Source: Polaribacter sp.
Lineage (GTDB): Bacteria > Bacteroidota > Bacteroidia > Flavobacteriales > Flavobacteriaceae
NCBI RefSeq assembly: GCF_024639685.1
Contig: NZ_JAHEHX010000020.1
Span: 62,001 to 126,000, forward strand
Length of the DNA: 64,000 nt
Direction of reading: 5' to 3'
In this document: piece by piece, positions 18,796-27,403 of the stretch
Numbering within the stretch: the stretch's first letter is position 1
Layout: each line of letters begins with the position of its first letter
Translations under genes and position numbers: made by a program
The notes under the pieces: generated by a model
What the model was told of the DNA's origin: nothing
Seen by the model: the letters and a program-made list of their open reading frames with translations, nothing else
Databases searched by the model: none

Positions 18796-18872
18796 TCCTC
18801 CTTAGCTCAGTTGGTTAGAGCATCTGACTGTTAATCAGAGGGTCCTTGGTTCGAGTCCAAGAGGGGGAGCCA
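18796..18872 (+). tRNA. tRNA-Asn (GTT)
   Basis: A full cloverleaf can be folded. The acceptor stem is TCCTCCT with AGGGGGA (18862-18868, one T-G pair), the D arm is TTAGCTCAGTTGGTTAGAGC, the anticodon loop is CTGACTGTTAATCAG with GTT at 18830-18832, and the T arm includes GGTTCGAGTCC. The discriminator is G at 18869 and CCA is encoded at 18870-18872. It has its own promoter and a terminator, so it is a single-gene transcript. The DNA downstream is accessory, as often happens at tRNA genes used as integration sites. Confidence 0.97.
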
Positions 18873-18880
18873 TATTAGAC

Positions 18881-18907
18881 AAGAGGTCATTTTTGACCTC
18901 TTTTTTA
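18881..18907 (+). terminator. Rho-independent terminator of tRNA-Asn
   Basis: A 9-bp perfect stem, AAGAGGTCA (18881-18889) with TGACCTCTT (18894-18902), has a 4-nt loop and a T-run on the plus strand. It lies 8 bp after the tRNA CCA end. The hairpin can also serve the minus strand. Confidence 0.85.
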
Positions 18908-18909
18908 TT

Positions 18910-19281
18910 TTAATTACTTTTTAAAACTTTGCTGGCCAACATAATAGACTTAATCTCTGGAGTGAAAATGTTGTTGCAACTCTCAAAATCAAAATTTTCG
19001 AATTTTTCAGTAAAGATGCAACCAAGAATCTTCTTTTTGGTTTTTCCATCTGCCTTATCCCAATAATGACTTAGGTTTTCAATCATTGGGAGAGTTTTAT
19101 TCAAATACACTTTAAATGGACTCTTCGTGGACTTCAACCGTTCCAACTTAACCTGTTTATCACTTAACTCAGACTCGATTCTACTCTTCATTTCATTGTA
19201 ATCGGAAGATGTGATATCTCCATCAAGAAATGAGTTTTGCAAGTTGGTTTGTCGCTCCGGATTTTTTCGTAATTTTTTCAA
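18910..19281 (-). pseudogene. C-terminal stump of a large serine recombinase
   Basis: A 123-codon frame (TTG start at 19281, preceded in frame by a TGA 15 bp upstream) reads like the coiled-coil tail of large serine recombinases: NSFLDGDITSSDYNEMKSR, followed by a Lys/Glu-rich helix and KKKILGCIFTEKFENF. The usual catalytic and zinc-ribbon domains are absent, and the 277 bp further upstream hold no continuation. It lies 3 bp from the tRNA-Asn terminator, so it looks like the residue of an integrated element that used this locus. Identification is by pattern and fairly secure for a stump of this size. Confidence 0.7.
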
Positions 19282-19558
19282 TTTTTTGAAAGAAAATCAG
19301 TTTTACACCTGTAGTAGTTTCTCCAAAATTTTGACAACTCGACTGCTGGTATGATTACCATTATGTCAATTGTGCTATTTGGCAGAAGATTTAGTTAAAA
19401 AAAAATCGAAAAATGAGATTTTTTTTAGTTATATTATAACCACTATTTTAGTAACTATGAACCGTATTAAAGAAATACCATAAATTACCATCAAATGTAG
19501 GTTTTGTGCTTGGTTAAAAAAACCTTCATATATTTAAATATTTCATAAATAAAGTTTA
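19282..19558. other. Gene-free spacer upstream of the beta-helix protein
   Basis: No convincing coding sequence is seen on either strand. A weak AT hairpin (A-run plus TC at 19397-19407 with GATTTTTTTT at 19417-19426) could terminate transcripts. The remainder is AT-rich leader sequence for the following gene, and no TAnnTTTG box could be placed with confidence. Confidence 0.4.
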
Positions 19559-22500
19559 ATGTCTTTTTATTTTAAAATCTTCAATATGAAAAATATTTTT
19601 GCTTGCATACTTCTTTTATTTGTTTTAAACTTGTGTAATTCTGTATATGCTCAAGAAATATTTGTTAGCACAACCGGTAACGATGTTTCAGGACAGGGCA
19701 CTATAGCGAATCCTTATAGGACAATTGAACATGCGGGTAGTACTGCCAGCCCGGGAGACACCGTTTTTGTTAGGACCGGGACATATCATAATTCTGACTT
19801 TGGTGACAATGACATCTGGACAGGAGCGTCGGTAGTTGAGTTACAAAATATGAATGGTAGTTCGGCAAGCTATATAACCTTTAAGCCTTATCAAAACGAA
19901 GAAGTTATTATTGAGTTTGATGGTATTTATGGATTTTTAATTCAAAATTCATCTTATATAAAAATTGAGAATTTCATTTTTGATGGCGTAGCTGATAATA
20001 TTACCCAAAACGAAGCAGAAGATGCTTGGGGACTTTACAAAGATACCAATGGTGTAATCCATGATTTAGAAGCAGAAATGGGAATCGATATAACGGATCC
20101 ATCTATTATTGGAACATCAATAAATCAACCCGCTACTTCAGATGAAACAATCATTAAACCTATTAAGTATAATGGGATAGCATTAGTTGCTAATACATCT
20201 CATCATATCGAATTAATAGGGAATACAATAAGAAATGTGCCCTCTATGGCGATTAGAGCTAAAAATTCTGATTACTTAACTATTACGAGCAACAAAGTTT
20301 ATAACAACACCTTTTGGACTACACAAAGCGAAGGAGCGATAACTGTTATTGAAGCAGAGGTAAGACCATTAGGAGATACCTATTCTGGAACTAAAATAAT
20401 TATTACTCAAAATGAAGTTTATCAAAATGAGAATAGACTTATATCTTGGAATCCGACCGAAACTTTTGTTCATTTTGAAATTGATGAAGGCAAAGGCATC
20501 TTTCTGACTAGAAACAAAGACAGTTATACTCATGGAGAAATGTTGATTGCTAATAATTTATCATACAAAAATGGTGCAAGTGGAATCGTATGTCATCATA
20601 CAAATGATGTAGTAATAGAGCATAATACAGTATTCGATAATGGAACAACTAATCATGGTGACCCAGGAGGAATTGGAGTTAATTCGTCTGATAATGTAAA
20701 AATATTGGGTAATATATCTTATTCTAAACCGAACAAATGGGCTTTAGGTATTTTAGCTGAACCCGTTACGAATTTAACTTTAGATTCGAATATTGTATTT
20801 AATAACTCAGGGAGTACAGGTGTAATCAGAAATACTTCTACAAATTCAATGGTGACCGGGTTTATCGAAACAGATCCACTATTCTTAGATTCAGAAAACC
20901 ATAATTTTAGTCTAAAATTAGAGTCTCCATCTGTTAATCAAGTAAACAACGATCAAACGATTAGCACGCACGATTATTATGGGGTTGTAAGAGATAGTAG
21001 TCCTGATATCGGAGCAATTGAATATTTGTCACCGTTTTACGTAGATCCCACCAATGGTGATGATGATACTGCTGACGGAACTAGGGATTTACCCTACAGA
21101 AATATTGATGTAGCTGTCGAGGAAGCTGCAAATGCCAAACGAAATTCAATCTATATTGTAGAAGGAATACATTATGTGGAAACTACACAGACCATAACTA
21201 CACAGTCTATAAGGGAATTAATTATTGAAGGGGAACCAAATAAAGAAGTAGTGTTGTTATGGAATCGCTTAACAGGGATTATTTTTAGAGATGAAAATAC
21301 TTCTAACCCACAACTTGATAATTTTCCAAGGAATATAACGATACAGAATCTTCATTTTGAAGGAAGAGCAGATAAAAAAGATCATTATTCATTATTAGCG
21401 GAACATGTTTGGTTTCAAACAGATGACTTCAAATCAAATATTAGAGGTTGCGCTACTGCGATAAATATTTTTGAAGGAGTTGATATTAGAATTGATAATA
21501 ATATTTTTAGAAACTTTTGGCAGAAAGCAGTTAATATAAAAGACGGTAGGTATGTTACAGTAAGTAATAATATTGTATCAGAAATAGGTCTTACATCTCT
21601 AACAGGTGGAGTTGGAATTTCCAGAGAACAATGGTATGGTAGTTTTGATGATGATGATGATCCTAATAAATTTAGATGGGATATCAGGAATAATTTAATT
21701 TTCAATGTCTACCAAAGAATATATTCTTGGGTTGAAGCTAAAGGTTACTATAACATGGTAATAGATGAAGGGAAACCCATAGCGATTAACGAAACCCCAG
21801 ATCATGAACTTGGAATGAAAGCTAGAATACACAACAATCTTATTGCTTTTACCACAATAGATGCAATGGTATTTAAAAGTACTGTTAATTTAACTATATC
21901 AAATAATAGTATTTATACAGATGAAGAATATGCAGATGCTTTTACCGATCGAGATAAAACTCCGGCACGATATGCAGATGACTTTCCGGGGTTTGTTTTT
22001 AAAAACAATATAGCACATACAAGAGATAGAAGTGATGATGGTGTGCGTCCTCTTAGAGCAATTGAGCTAGAAGATGCATATGGATCGACCAATGTAACCA
22101 TTGAAAACAATTTCGCTTATGGAGGAGATATCAGACCCAAAGGTAACCCAACTATAGTACTTGAAGGGGTGGCCGAGCATCTTGAAAGCCCTCCATTTAT
22201 GGATCCGAATAATGGCGATTTTTCACTTACCGCCGGTGTACCTTCAAATGCTGGGGCCAATCTTGATGAGCTAGACACCTTATTCATAAAAGCTGAGAGT
22301 GCAGATATACCGACAAGTAAACTTGATTGGAGTTATGATCATATCAAATCCGTTCAAACATTAATGGATAATATCCCCGGATTGTATGATGACATAAATG
22401 ATAATGAAACTATTTTTACTACCAGAGGAATTTACGATATTTCAGATAAGGAGGGGGATCGTGGCAGAAAATCTTTTTACTTAATCCCAAATCAGGAGTT

Positions 22501-23722
22501 TGTTGAAAGAGAAAACATATCATCAAATAATCTTCTAAGACCACATTTACCTGAATATAATGGATATTATGAACTTATTCTTAATCCTAAATACTCGCAA
22601 TGGTATGATGAAATTTTGACCAGTCACAAAGATATCGGTGAGTCAGGTGAAATTGATTATCCTTATATTAGAAACGGATCATCCGTAATACGTCAAGACT
22701 TTATATTTCCTTCTGATGGGGTTACTGTATTTGAGTTGAATGAAAATGAAGATTATGATATTACATATTCTACAAATTCAATTAAAATTGATGGAGATTT
22801 AATTGTTCTTGTTAATTATGACATAGTAAATGCAAATAAGGAGTTTGATATAATTGTTTCGAATATTGACATTGCATCCGATCATCAAGATTTATTTAAA
22901 AATATCAAGATAGAAGGGAATTCAAATCCTTACAGATTAGAAATAATAGAAAATAGTGATGATAAAATTCTAAGGCTTACTCTTAATTTTTCGGATACTA
23001 TGGTTCCAGTAATAACCTTGGTTGGAGACAATCCAATGACTATTGAGGTCGGCAGTACTTTTACCGACCCAGGCGCTACTGCACTAGATGCAGGAGATGA
23101 CGATCTTACCAGTTCTATAGTTGTCACTGGGAGTGTTGATACTAGTACAATAGGTACTTACACAGTTACCTATAATGTTAGTGATGCTAATGGCAATGCT
23201 GCTGATTCAGTAACTCGAACGGTGAACGTTGTTGACACTACGGTTCCAGTAATTACTTTAGCAGGAGATGCAACAGTTGATATTGAAGTAGGAAGTACAT
23301 ACACAGATCAAGGTGCAACCGCTTCGGATAATTATGATGGAGACATCACCTCTAGTATTGTAACTGTAAATCCAGTAGATACTGATGTTGTTGGACAATA
23401 TACAGTAACCTATAACGTAAGTGATACAAATAGTAATGCTGCTGTTGAAGTAACCAGAACTGTGAATGTAGTGGTGAGCTTATCGATAGTTGATAACGAT
23501 GAAATTAAACTCAGTATCTTTCCTAATCCAACATCAACTAGCTGGCATATAAAAACAAAGACGATAATAAACTCTATTTTATTATACGATATTTTGGGTA
23601 GAAAAGTATATTTTGATACCCCTAATAATAAAGACGTACAAATAAATGCTAAATCTCTTCCTAATGGATTTTATTTGTTGGTTATTAATAAAACAGAATC
23701 TTTTAAGTTGATCAAAAAATAG
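19559..23722 (+). CDS. Giant secreted right-handed beta-helix protein, T9SS type A cargo (polysaccharide lyase-like)
   Basis: The product has 1387 residues. An in-frame ATG at 19586 gives the better signal peptide (MKNIFACILLLFVLNLCNSVYA). Residues about 32-490 form a first parallel beta-helix (repeats such as HIELIGNTIRN and DVVIEHNTVFDN), and a second similar helix begins at FYVDPTNGDDDTADGT near 495 and runs to about 905. Two HYR/DUF5011-like immunoglobulin domains follow (about 1145-1222 and 1225-1302, each starting VPVITL). The end (LSIFPNPTS to SFKLIKK, about 1318-1387) is a type A sorting domain. This architecture fits secreted enzymes acting on algal or animal acidic polysaccharides, but no substrate is assigned. 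Base composition looks richer in G+C than the neighbours. Confidence 0.85.
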   Translation: MSFYFKIFNMKNIFACILLLFVLNLCNSVYAQEIFVSTTGNDVSGQGTIANPYRTIEHAGSTASPGDTVFVRTGTYHNSDFGDNDIWTGASVVELQNMNGSSASYITFKPYQNEEVIIEFDGIYGFLIQNSSYIKIENFIFDGVADNITQNEAEDAWGLYKDTNGVIHDLEAEMGIDITDPSIIGTSINQPATSDETIIKPIKYNGIALVANTSHHIELIGNTIRNVPSMAIRAKNSDYLTITSNKVYNNTFWTTQSEGAITVIEAEVRPLGDTYSGTKIIITQNEVYQNENRLISWNPTETFVHFEIDEGKGIFLTRNKDSYTHGEMLIANNLSYKNGASGIVCHHTNDVVIEHNTVFDNGTTNHGDPGGIGVNSSDNVKILGNISYSKPNKWALGILAEPVTNLTLDSNIVFNNSGSTGVIRNTSTNSMVTGFIETDPLFLDSENHNFSLKLESPSVNQVNNDQTISTHDYYGVVRDSSPDIGAIEYLSPFYVDPTNGDDDTADGTRDLPYRNIDVAVEEAANAKRNSIYIVEGIHYVETTQTITTQSIRELIIEGEPNKEVVLLWNRLTGIIFRDENTSNPQLDNFPRNITIQNLHFEGRADKKDHYSLLAEHVWFQTDDFKSNIRGCATAINIFEGVDIRIDNNIFRNFWQKAVNIKDGRYVTVSNNIVSEIGLTSLTGGVGISREQWYGSFDDDDDPNKFRWDIRNNLIFNVYQRIYSWVEAKGYYNMVIDEGKPIAINETPDHELGMKARIHNNLIAFTTIDAMVFKSTVNLTISNNSIYTDEEYADAFTDRDKTPARYADDFPGFVFKNNIAHTRDRSDDGVRPLRAIELEDAYGSTNVTIENNFAYGGDIRPKGNPTIVLEGVAEHLESPPFMDPNNGDFSLTAGVPSNAGANLDELDTLFIKAESADIPTSKLDWSYDHIKSVQTLMDNIPGLYDDINDNETIFTTRGIYDISDKEGDRGRKSFYLIPNQEFVERENISSNNLLRPHLPEYNGYYELILNPKYSQWYDEILTSHKDIGESGEIDYPYIRNGSSVIRQDFIFPSDGVTVFELNENEDYDITYSTNSIKIDGDLIVLVNYDIVNANKEFDIIVSNIDIASDHQDLFKNIKIEGNSNPYRLEIIENSDDKILRLTLNFSDTMVPVITLVGDNPMTIEVGSTFTDPGATALDAGDDDLTSSIVVTGSVDTSTIGTYTVTYNVSDANGNAADSVTRTVNVVDTTVPVITLAGDATVDIEVGSTYTDQGATASDNYDGDITSSIVTVNPVDTDVVGQYTVTYNVSDTNSNAAVEVTRTVNVVVSLSIVDNDEIKLSIFPNPTSTSWHIKTKTIINSILLYDILGRKVYFDTPNNKDVQINAKSLPNGFYLLVINKTESFKLIKK

Positions 23723-23942
23723 ACTTTTAATTTTCATGTGTAATTTTAATAATTCATTACTTACAATGTAGTTGGGGTTGCCTACAAATGAGTTATATAT
23801 TCTCTGCATACGACTTTGATTCAAGGTAAATTACGATGGGGTAATTGATTCACTTCCTTCAAAATTAAAGGAAGATTACACTCGTTACTTAAGTATTATG
23901 GGGGAAGGAGAAATGGATATCGTCTAAGGTGAGTGGATCGTC

Positions 23943-23981
23943 AAAAGAAGAAGTTATGCTGCAACTTTGAATAATAGGGGG
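23943..23981 (+). repeat. Direct repeat copy 1 (39 bp) flanking replicon remnants
   Basis: AAAAGAAGAA at the left, then TGCTGCAACTTTGAATAATA and GGGGG. It matches 24795-24834 except for two substitutions and one inserted A. The two copies bracket the HUH Rep and recombinase remnants. The minus-strand frame (LLFKVAA, stop, LLLL) is the same as in the recombinase fragment, so this copy is a piece of that gene or a shared junction. Confidence 0.7.
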
Positions 23982-23992
23982 AGCTTTAAAAC

Positions 23993-24030
23993 AAAGCAGT
24001 TACATAGATTTATGTAGCTGCTTTTTTTAT
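23993..24030 (+). terminator. Hairpin terminator
   Basis: AAAGCAGTTACATA (23993-24006) pairs with TATGTAGCTGCTTT (24011-24024), with one T-G pair and a GATT loop. It is followed by a T-run on the plus strand. It would end transcription coming from the beta-helix gene or from the fragments behind it. Confidence 0.7.
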
Positions 24031-24177
24031 TTGAATCCCTTTTCAAATCCCTCTTTTCTTTTTCTTCTCTCCAAACACCAAAATAATATATTACTATTTA
24101 GTATAATTTTACTACAAAATAACAGAGGCTATAAATAATGTGCCTTAACCCTTGTATTTGTCTTAAATAAATAGATT

Positions 24178-24543
24178 ATGAGTATATTAACACAACAGTA
24201 TGCGAAGTTTTTAAACGAACAATTCAATTGGAAATAATTCCTTACGGCAAGAACTCCTTACAAAATTAACATATCTACATCAATGAATTGGAGTTATAGA
24301 TTACTAGAAAACAATAAAGTGGATAAAGTCTTTTATGTAGTCGAAAGAGATAAGGGAGATTGGACTAATAAGCATGTACATATGCTTATTGAAACCAATA
24401 GGGATCTGAGTTATAAAGAAACAAGAATAGCTCTAGGAAATATTTAAGCATTTGATTATCATCTAATTAACAACCCTAAAGCAGTAACTAACTATGTTAC
24501 CAAATGGATTGATAATGATTGTGATGATAATTTGATTTTGTGA
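24178..24543 (+). pseudogene. HUH-endonuclease Rep remnant with two in-frame stops
   Basis: A 122-codon frame reads MSILTQQYAKFLNEQFNWK, stop (24235-24237), then FLTARTPYKINISTSMNWSYR..., then NKHVHMLIETN, a second stop at 24445-24447, and AFDYHLINNPKAVTNYVTKWI. HVHMLI is the HUH metal-binding motif, and NYVTKW sits where the catalytic tyrosine (YxxK) motif of rolling-circle Reps is expected. Small Reps of this type serve filamentous or other single-stranded phages and small plasmids. Only the class, not the particular element, can be inferred. The gene is inactive unless the stops are read through. Confidence 0.75.
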
Positions 24544-24568
24544 TATATTATTCTAATACAGTTCTATT

Positions 24569-24829
24569 TCAACGTTTGATTGAAACTTGCTGTTGTACTT
24601 GATTTAATGCTTGTTGTCTTCCAGAAAAGATATTATGATGAGGTTCTCCTTTTACAAGTAGTTCTCTAACATAAGTAGGAACTGGAACAATTCTATTCCT
24701 TCCAGATTTGTTTCTACTACCAGACAAATGAATGTATTTAAGGTCATCAGAAAAGTCAGACCAAGTAAGTTCTCTTATCTCACGATGAGGTCTTAAAAGA
24801 AGAAATTGTGCTGCAACTTTGAATAATAA
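24569..24829 (-). pseudogene. Tyrosine recombinase (phage-type integrase) catalytic fragment
   Basis: An uninterrupted 86-codon minus-strand frame reads LLFKVAAQFLLLRPHREIRE, LTWSDFSDDLKYIHLSGS and RNKSGRNRIVPVPTYVRELL. This is box I of the tyrosine recombinase catalytic domain (RPxEIRxLxWxD followed by a KNKxxRxVxxP segment). The N-terminal arm and the box II part with His-x-x-Arg and Tyr are missing, and the frame stops at 24569-24571. It is oriented opposite to the Rep remnant and ends 26 bp from it, which suggests both derive from one small integrated element. Confidence 0.8.
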
Positions 24830-24834
24830 GGGGG
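24795..24834 (+). repeat. Direct repeat copy 2 (40 bp) at integrase fragment
   Basis: Nearly identical to 23943-23981. It covers the coding start of the recombinase fragment (codons for LLFKVAAQFLLL on the minus strand) and runs to GGGGG. The 850 bp between the copies hold the Rep and integrase remnants. Confidence 0.7.
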
Positions 24835-24886
24835 CAAAAAAGCTTTATCTATTTAGATAAGGATTTTTTATTACATCTTTTTTAAG

Positions 24887-26422
24887 TTACTTTACAAACT
24901 CTAACTCAATGTCCTCTAGAGATTTACCCTTTGTTTCTGGTAATATTTTAAATAGCGCAATAAAGCCGATTAAAGAAATAACAGCAAATATTAAAAATGT
25001 AATTGCATTACCAAGATTAGCTAATTCCCATGGAAATATTAATTGCACTACTGAACTTATTAATGAGTTCATAAAAGCAATTATACCAATTATAAAACCT
25101 TTATATTTTATTGGATAAAGCTCTGATAATAATACCCACATTACTGGTCCTAAAGAAAATGCAAAACAAGCAATAAACCCTAAAATTCCACCTAAAATTA
25201 AAGGGGCATTTACTGTAGTTGCTGTTTCTAAGATTATTGCTTCATTTTTAATGAAACTTTTTAAACCTATTTTACTTTTAATCTCTTTCTTAAAATCGAA
25301 ATCGTTTTTAAAAGTTTTATTTGCAAGTGATGACAGCTTGTCTGAATTTGAAAATTCTAAATGAGAAATTTGTTCTGAAGTTAAATTATATGTTGCATGT
25401 CCAAAACCATAAGAACATAAAAATAAACTAATTGTTATACCAGCAGAACCAACAAGTAATAAAGGCCTTCTACCAATTTTATCTATTAAATAAATAGCTG
25501 CAAAAGTAAAAATTACAGAGGTTGTACTTAATAATACTCCTGAAGAAAATGCAGCATCTGTACTAATTCCTGTTTGCTTAAAAATAGAAGTTGCATAAAA
25601 ATAAACTGCGTTTATACCTGTAATCTGCTGAAGAATACCTATTACAATACCAACTAAAAAAACAAACCTAAGGGATGGTTTTAAGAGGTCTTTAAAACTT
25701 ACTTTTATTTTATTTTTTTTATAATTTGTGTTTTTTTCTAAAACTTCTATTTCTTTATTACCATGCACCTCTCCGTAAATTTGGATAAATACTTTTTTTG
25801 CTTTTAAAAAGTTTTTTTTTGCAAAGAGCCATCTTGGACTTTCTGGAATAAAAAATAAAAGTGAAAAATACAAAAGAGCAGGGAATAACTCAACTCCTAA
25901 CATATACCTCCAAACAGAAGTATCTGTAAGAAAAGTTACTTCTAAACTATTGTACTTGTTGAATAAATAGTTACTTAAAAAAGCAGTAAAAAAACCGAAA
26001 ACAATATTTAGCTGTTGCAACGAGACTAACTTGCCTCTATTTTTTGCTGAAGATATTTCTGCAATATAAATAGGTGCAATTACTAAAGCTGCTCCAAAAG
26101 CAAGTCCCCCAACAATTCTTGCTAAATATAGAGATTCATAAGAGGTGGCAAGCGCTGACAAAATAGAAGACACTGCATACAAAAAAGCAACAATGAGCAA
26201 TACTTTTTTTCTTCCATACTTATCACTTAACCTTCCTGAAAAAAACATGGCAACCATAGCTGCAAATGAGGGAGAACTCACTACCCAACCAGACTGTATT
26301 TCACTTAAGTTAAACTCTGGCCCAACAAAAAACATAACACCAGAAATTATACCAGCATCAAAGCCAAAAAGAAACCCTCCAAGTGATATTACAAAAGAAA
26401 TTACTATTATTTTTTTATTCAT
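24887..26422 (-). CDS. MFS sugar porter (SP family)
   Basis: This 511-residue inner-membrane transporter has 12 predicted helices and the sugar-porter signatures GRLSDKYGRKK (63-73), PESPRWLF near 192-199, a second-half DKIGRRPLLL, and PETKGKSLEDIE near the C-terminus. Sugar:H+ symport is expected from the family, and the specific hexose or pentose is unknown. A roughly 60-residue charged loop between helices 9 and 10 (around residues 345-400) is longer than in E. coli XylE, as in other flavobacterial members. It lies 54 bp downstream of the GH16 gene on the same strand and probably imports sugars released by that enzyme. Confidence 0.93.
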   Translation of the reverse strand: MNKKIIVISFVISLGGFLFGFDAGIISGVMFFVGPEFNLSEIQSGWVVSSPSFAAMVAMFFSGRLSDKYGRKKVLLIVAFLYAVSSILSALATSYESLYLARIVGGLAFGAALVIAPIYIAEISSAKNRGKLVSLQQLNIVFGFFTAFLSNYLFNKYNSLEVTFLTDTSVWRYMLGVELFPALLYFSLLFFIPESPRWLFAKKNFLKAKKVFIQIYGEVHGNKEIEVLEKNTNYKKNKIKVSFKDLLKPSLRFVFLVGIVIGILQQITGINAVYFYATSIFKQTGISTDAAFSSGVLLSTTSVIFTFAAIYLIDKIGRRPLLLVGSAGITISLFLCSYGFGHATYNLTSEQISHLEFSNSDKLSSLANKTFKNDFDFKKEIKSKIGLKSFIKNEAIILETATTVNAPLILGGILGFIACFAFSLGPVMWVLLSELYPIKYKGFIIGIIAFMNSLISSVVQLIFPWELANLGNAITFLIFAVISLIGFIALFKILPETKGKSLEDIELEFVK

Positions 26423-26476
26423 AATTATTTAGAAAAATTTCTTGCTAAGAAACTGTTTTTTGTGTTCATAAATCTA

Positions 26477-27337
26477 TTATTTTTTAAATTCATGTTTTAC
26501 CCAATCTACCTCCATAACCCACTCGCCTTCCATCGGTTTATCAGTAATTTTTGCAAAATTTAATATTGCAAACATTTTTTCTGGATATTTATCACCTTGG
26601 CCAACATTCCTATATATTTCTTTATTATCTACTTTATAAACTAAATCACTATTTTCCCATTCAACGGAGTACTCATGGTACTCATTTAAAGTAACATCAA
26701 ACCCTTTTCTTAAAGACCACCAATCTCCATCATTACATACCCCTAAACTCTTTATAGCTCCTGTTGTAAAATGATTTTTTTGATGATCTCCATGATGCTC
26801 AAAAATATCTATTTCTCCAGAACCAGTTTTTGGCCAACAAATATTTTCATCTGCTTCTTGTAATGGTGGCTCGTTGTTCTGCGCACCCAAAAGCCACCAA
26901 GCAGGAAACATACTTTTTTCTCCATTACTCCATAGTTTTAACTTTGCAGTCCATTTACCTTTGTGAAATTCCTTTTTGTTTTTAGTAGTAATTCTTCCTG
27001 CTACATAACTAGTATTTGGATGTTTTTCTCCAAATTTATCAAAGTTGTTACAAGGTATTTCTTCATTTATATTAATAACTTTTAGCTTTAAAGTACCATT
27101 ACTTACCTCTCTTGTTCCATAAAGATTGTCTGGAACGTAGCAGTGTGTTTCTTTATTTACCCAAATCAATTGATCTTGCCAATTATTTTTATTAAAAGTA
27201 GCAAAATCATCAAAGAAGTCTATTTGCCAAACTTCGTCTGAATTATATTCATTTTTTATTTTTATAGTACTTGAAAGTAATACAAATACAAATAATACTA
27301 ATGATAGATATTTAATTATTTTTTTTGATTGAATCAT
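26477..27337 (-). CDS. Glycoside hydrolase family 16 (beta-glucanase/agarase-type)
   Basis: The 286-residue secreted or membrane-anchored enzyme has an N-terminal hydrophobic segment (about 8-24) and the GH16 active-site signature EIDIFE (175-180), with nucleophile Glu175 and acid/base Glu180. The region W..KLKLWSNGEKSMFPAWWLL is the jelly-roll strand typical of GH16. Family members cleave beta-1,3/1,4-glucans, agarose, porphyran or carrageenan. The motif alone does not decide the substrate. It probably forms an operon with the MFS porter 54 bp downstream. No T9SS tail is present. Confidence 0.9.
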   Translation of the reverse strand: MIQSKKIIKYLSLVLFVFVLLSSTIKIKNEYNSDEVWQIDFFDDFATFNKNNWQDQLIWVNKETHCYVPDNLYGTREVSNGTLKLKVININEEIPCNNFDKFGEKHPNTSYVAGRITTKNKKEFHKGKWTAKLKLWSNGEKSMFPAWWLLGAQNNEPPLQEADENICWPKTGSGEIDIFEHHGDHQKNHFTTGAIKSLGVCNDGDWWSLRKGFDVTLNEYHEYSVEWENSDLVYKVDNKEIYRNVGQGDKYPEKMFAILNFAKITDKPMEGEWVMEVDWVKHEFKK

Positions 27338-27403
27338 TTTATTTAATATTAAAAAAAGTAAATTAAGAGTTTAAGTGTTTGTGAAGTTAATTCCTTTAAA
27401 CTG

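Noticed and set aside
19397..19430. A/T hairpin as a strong terminator
   Set aside because: The stem is almost all A-T pairs and could arise by chance; it is only noted in the spacer description.
22930..23127. Antisense frame inside the beta-helix gene
   Set aside because: It mirrors the Ig-like domain codons and has no start context or homologous pattern.
23976..23984. AGGGGGAGC shared with the tRNA-Asn acceptor end as attR
   Set aside because: Nine bases of match with no longer extension are too few to call an attachment site; mentioned only as a weak hint in the island finding.
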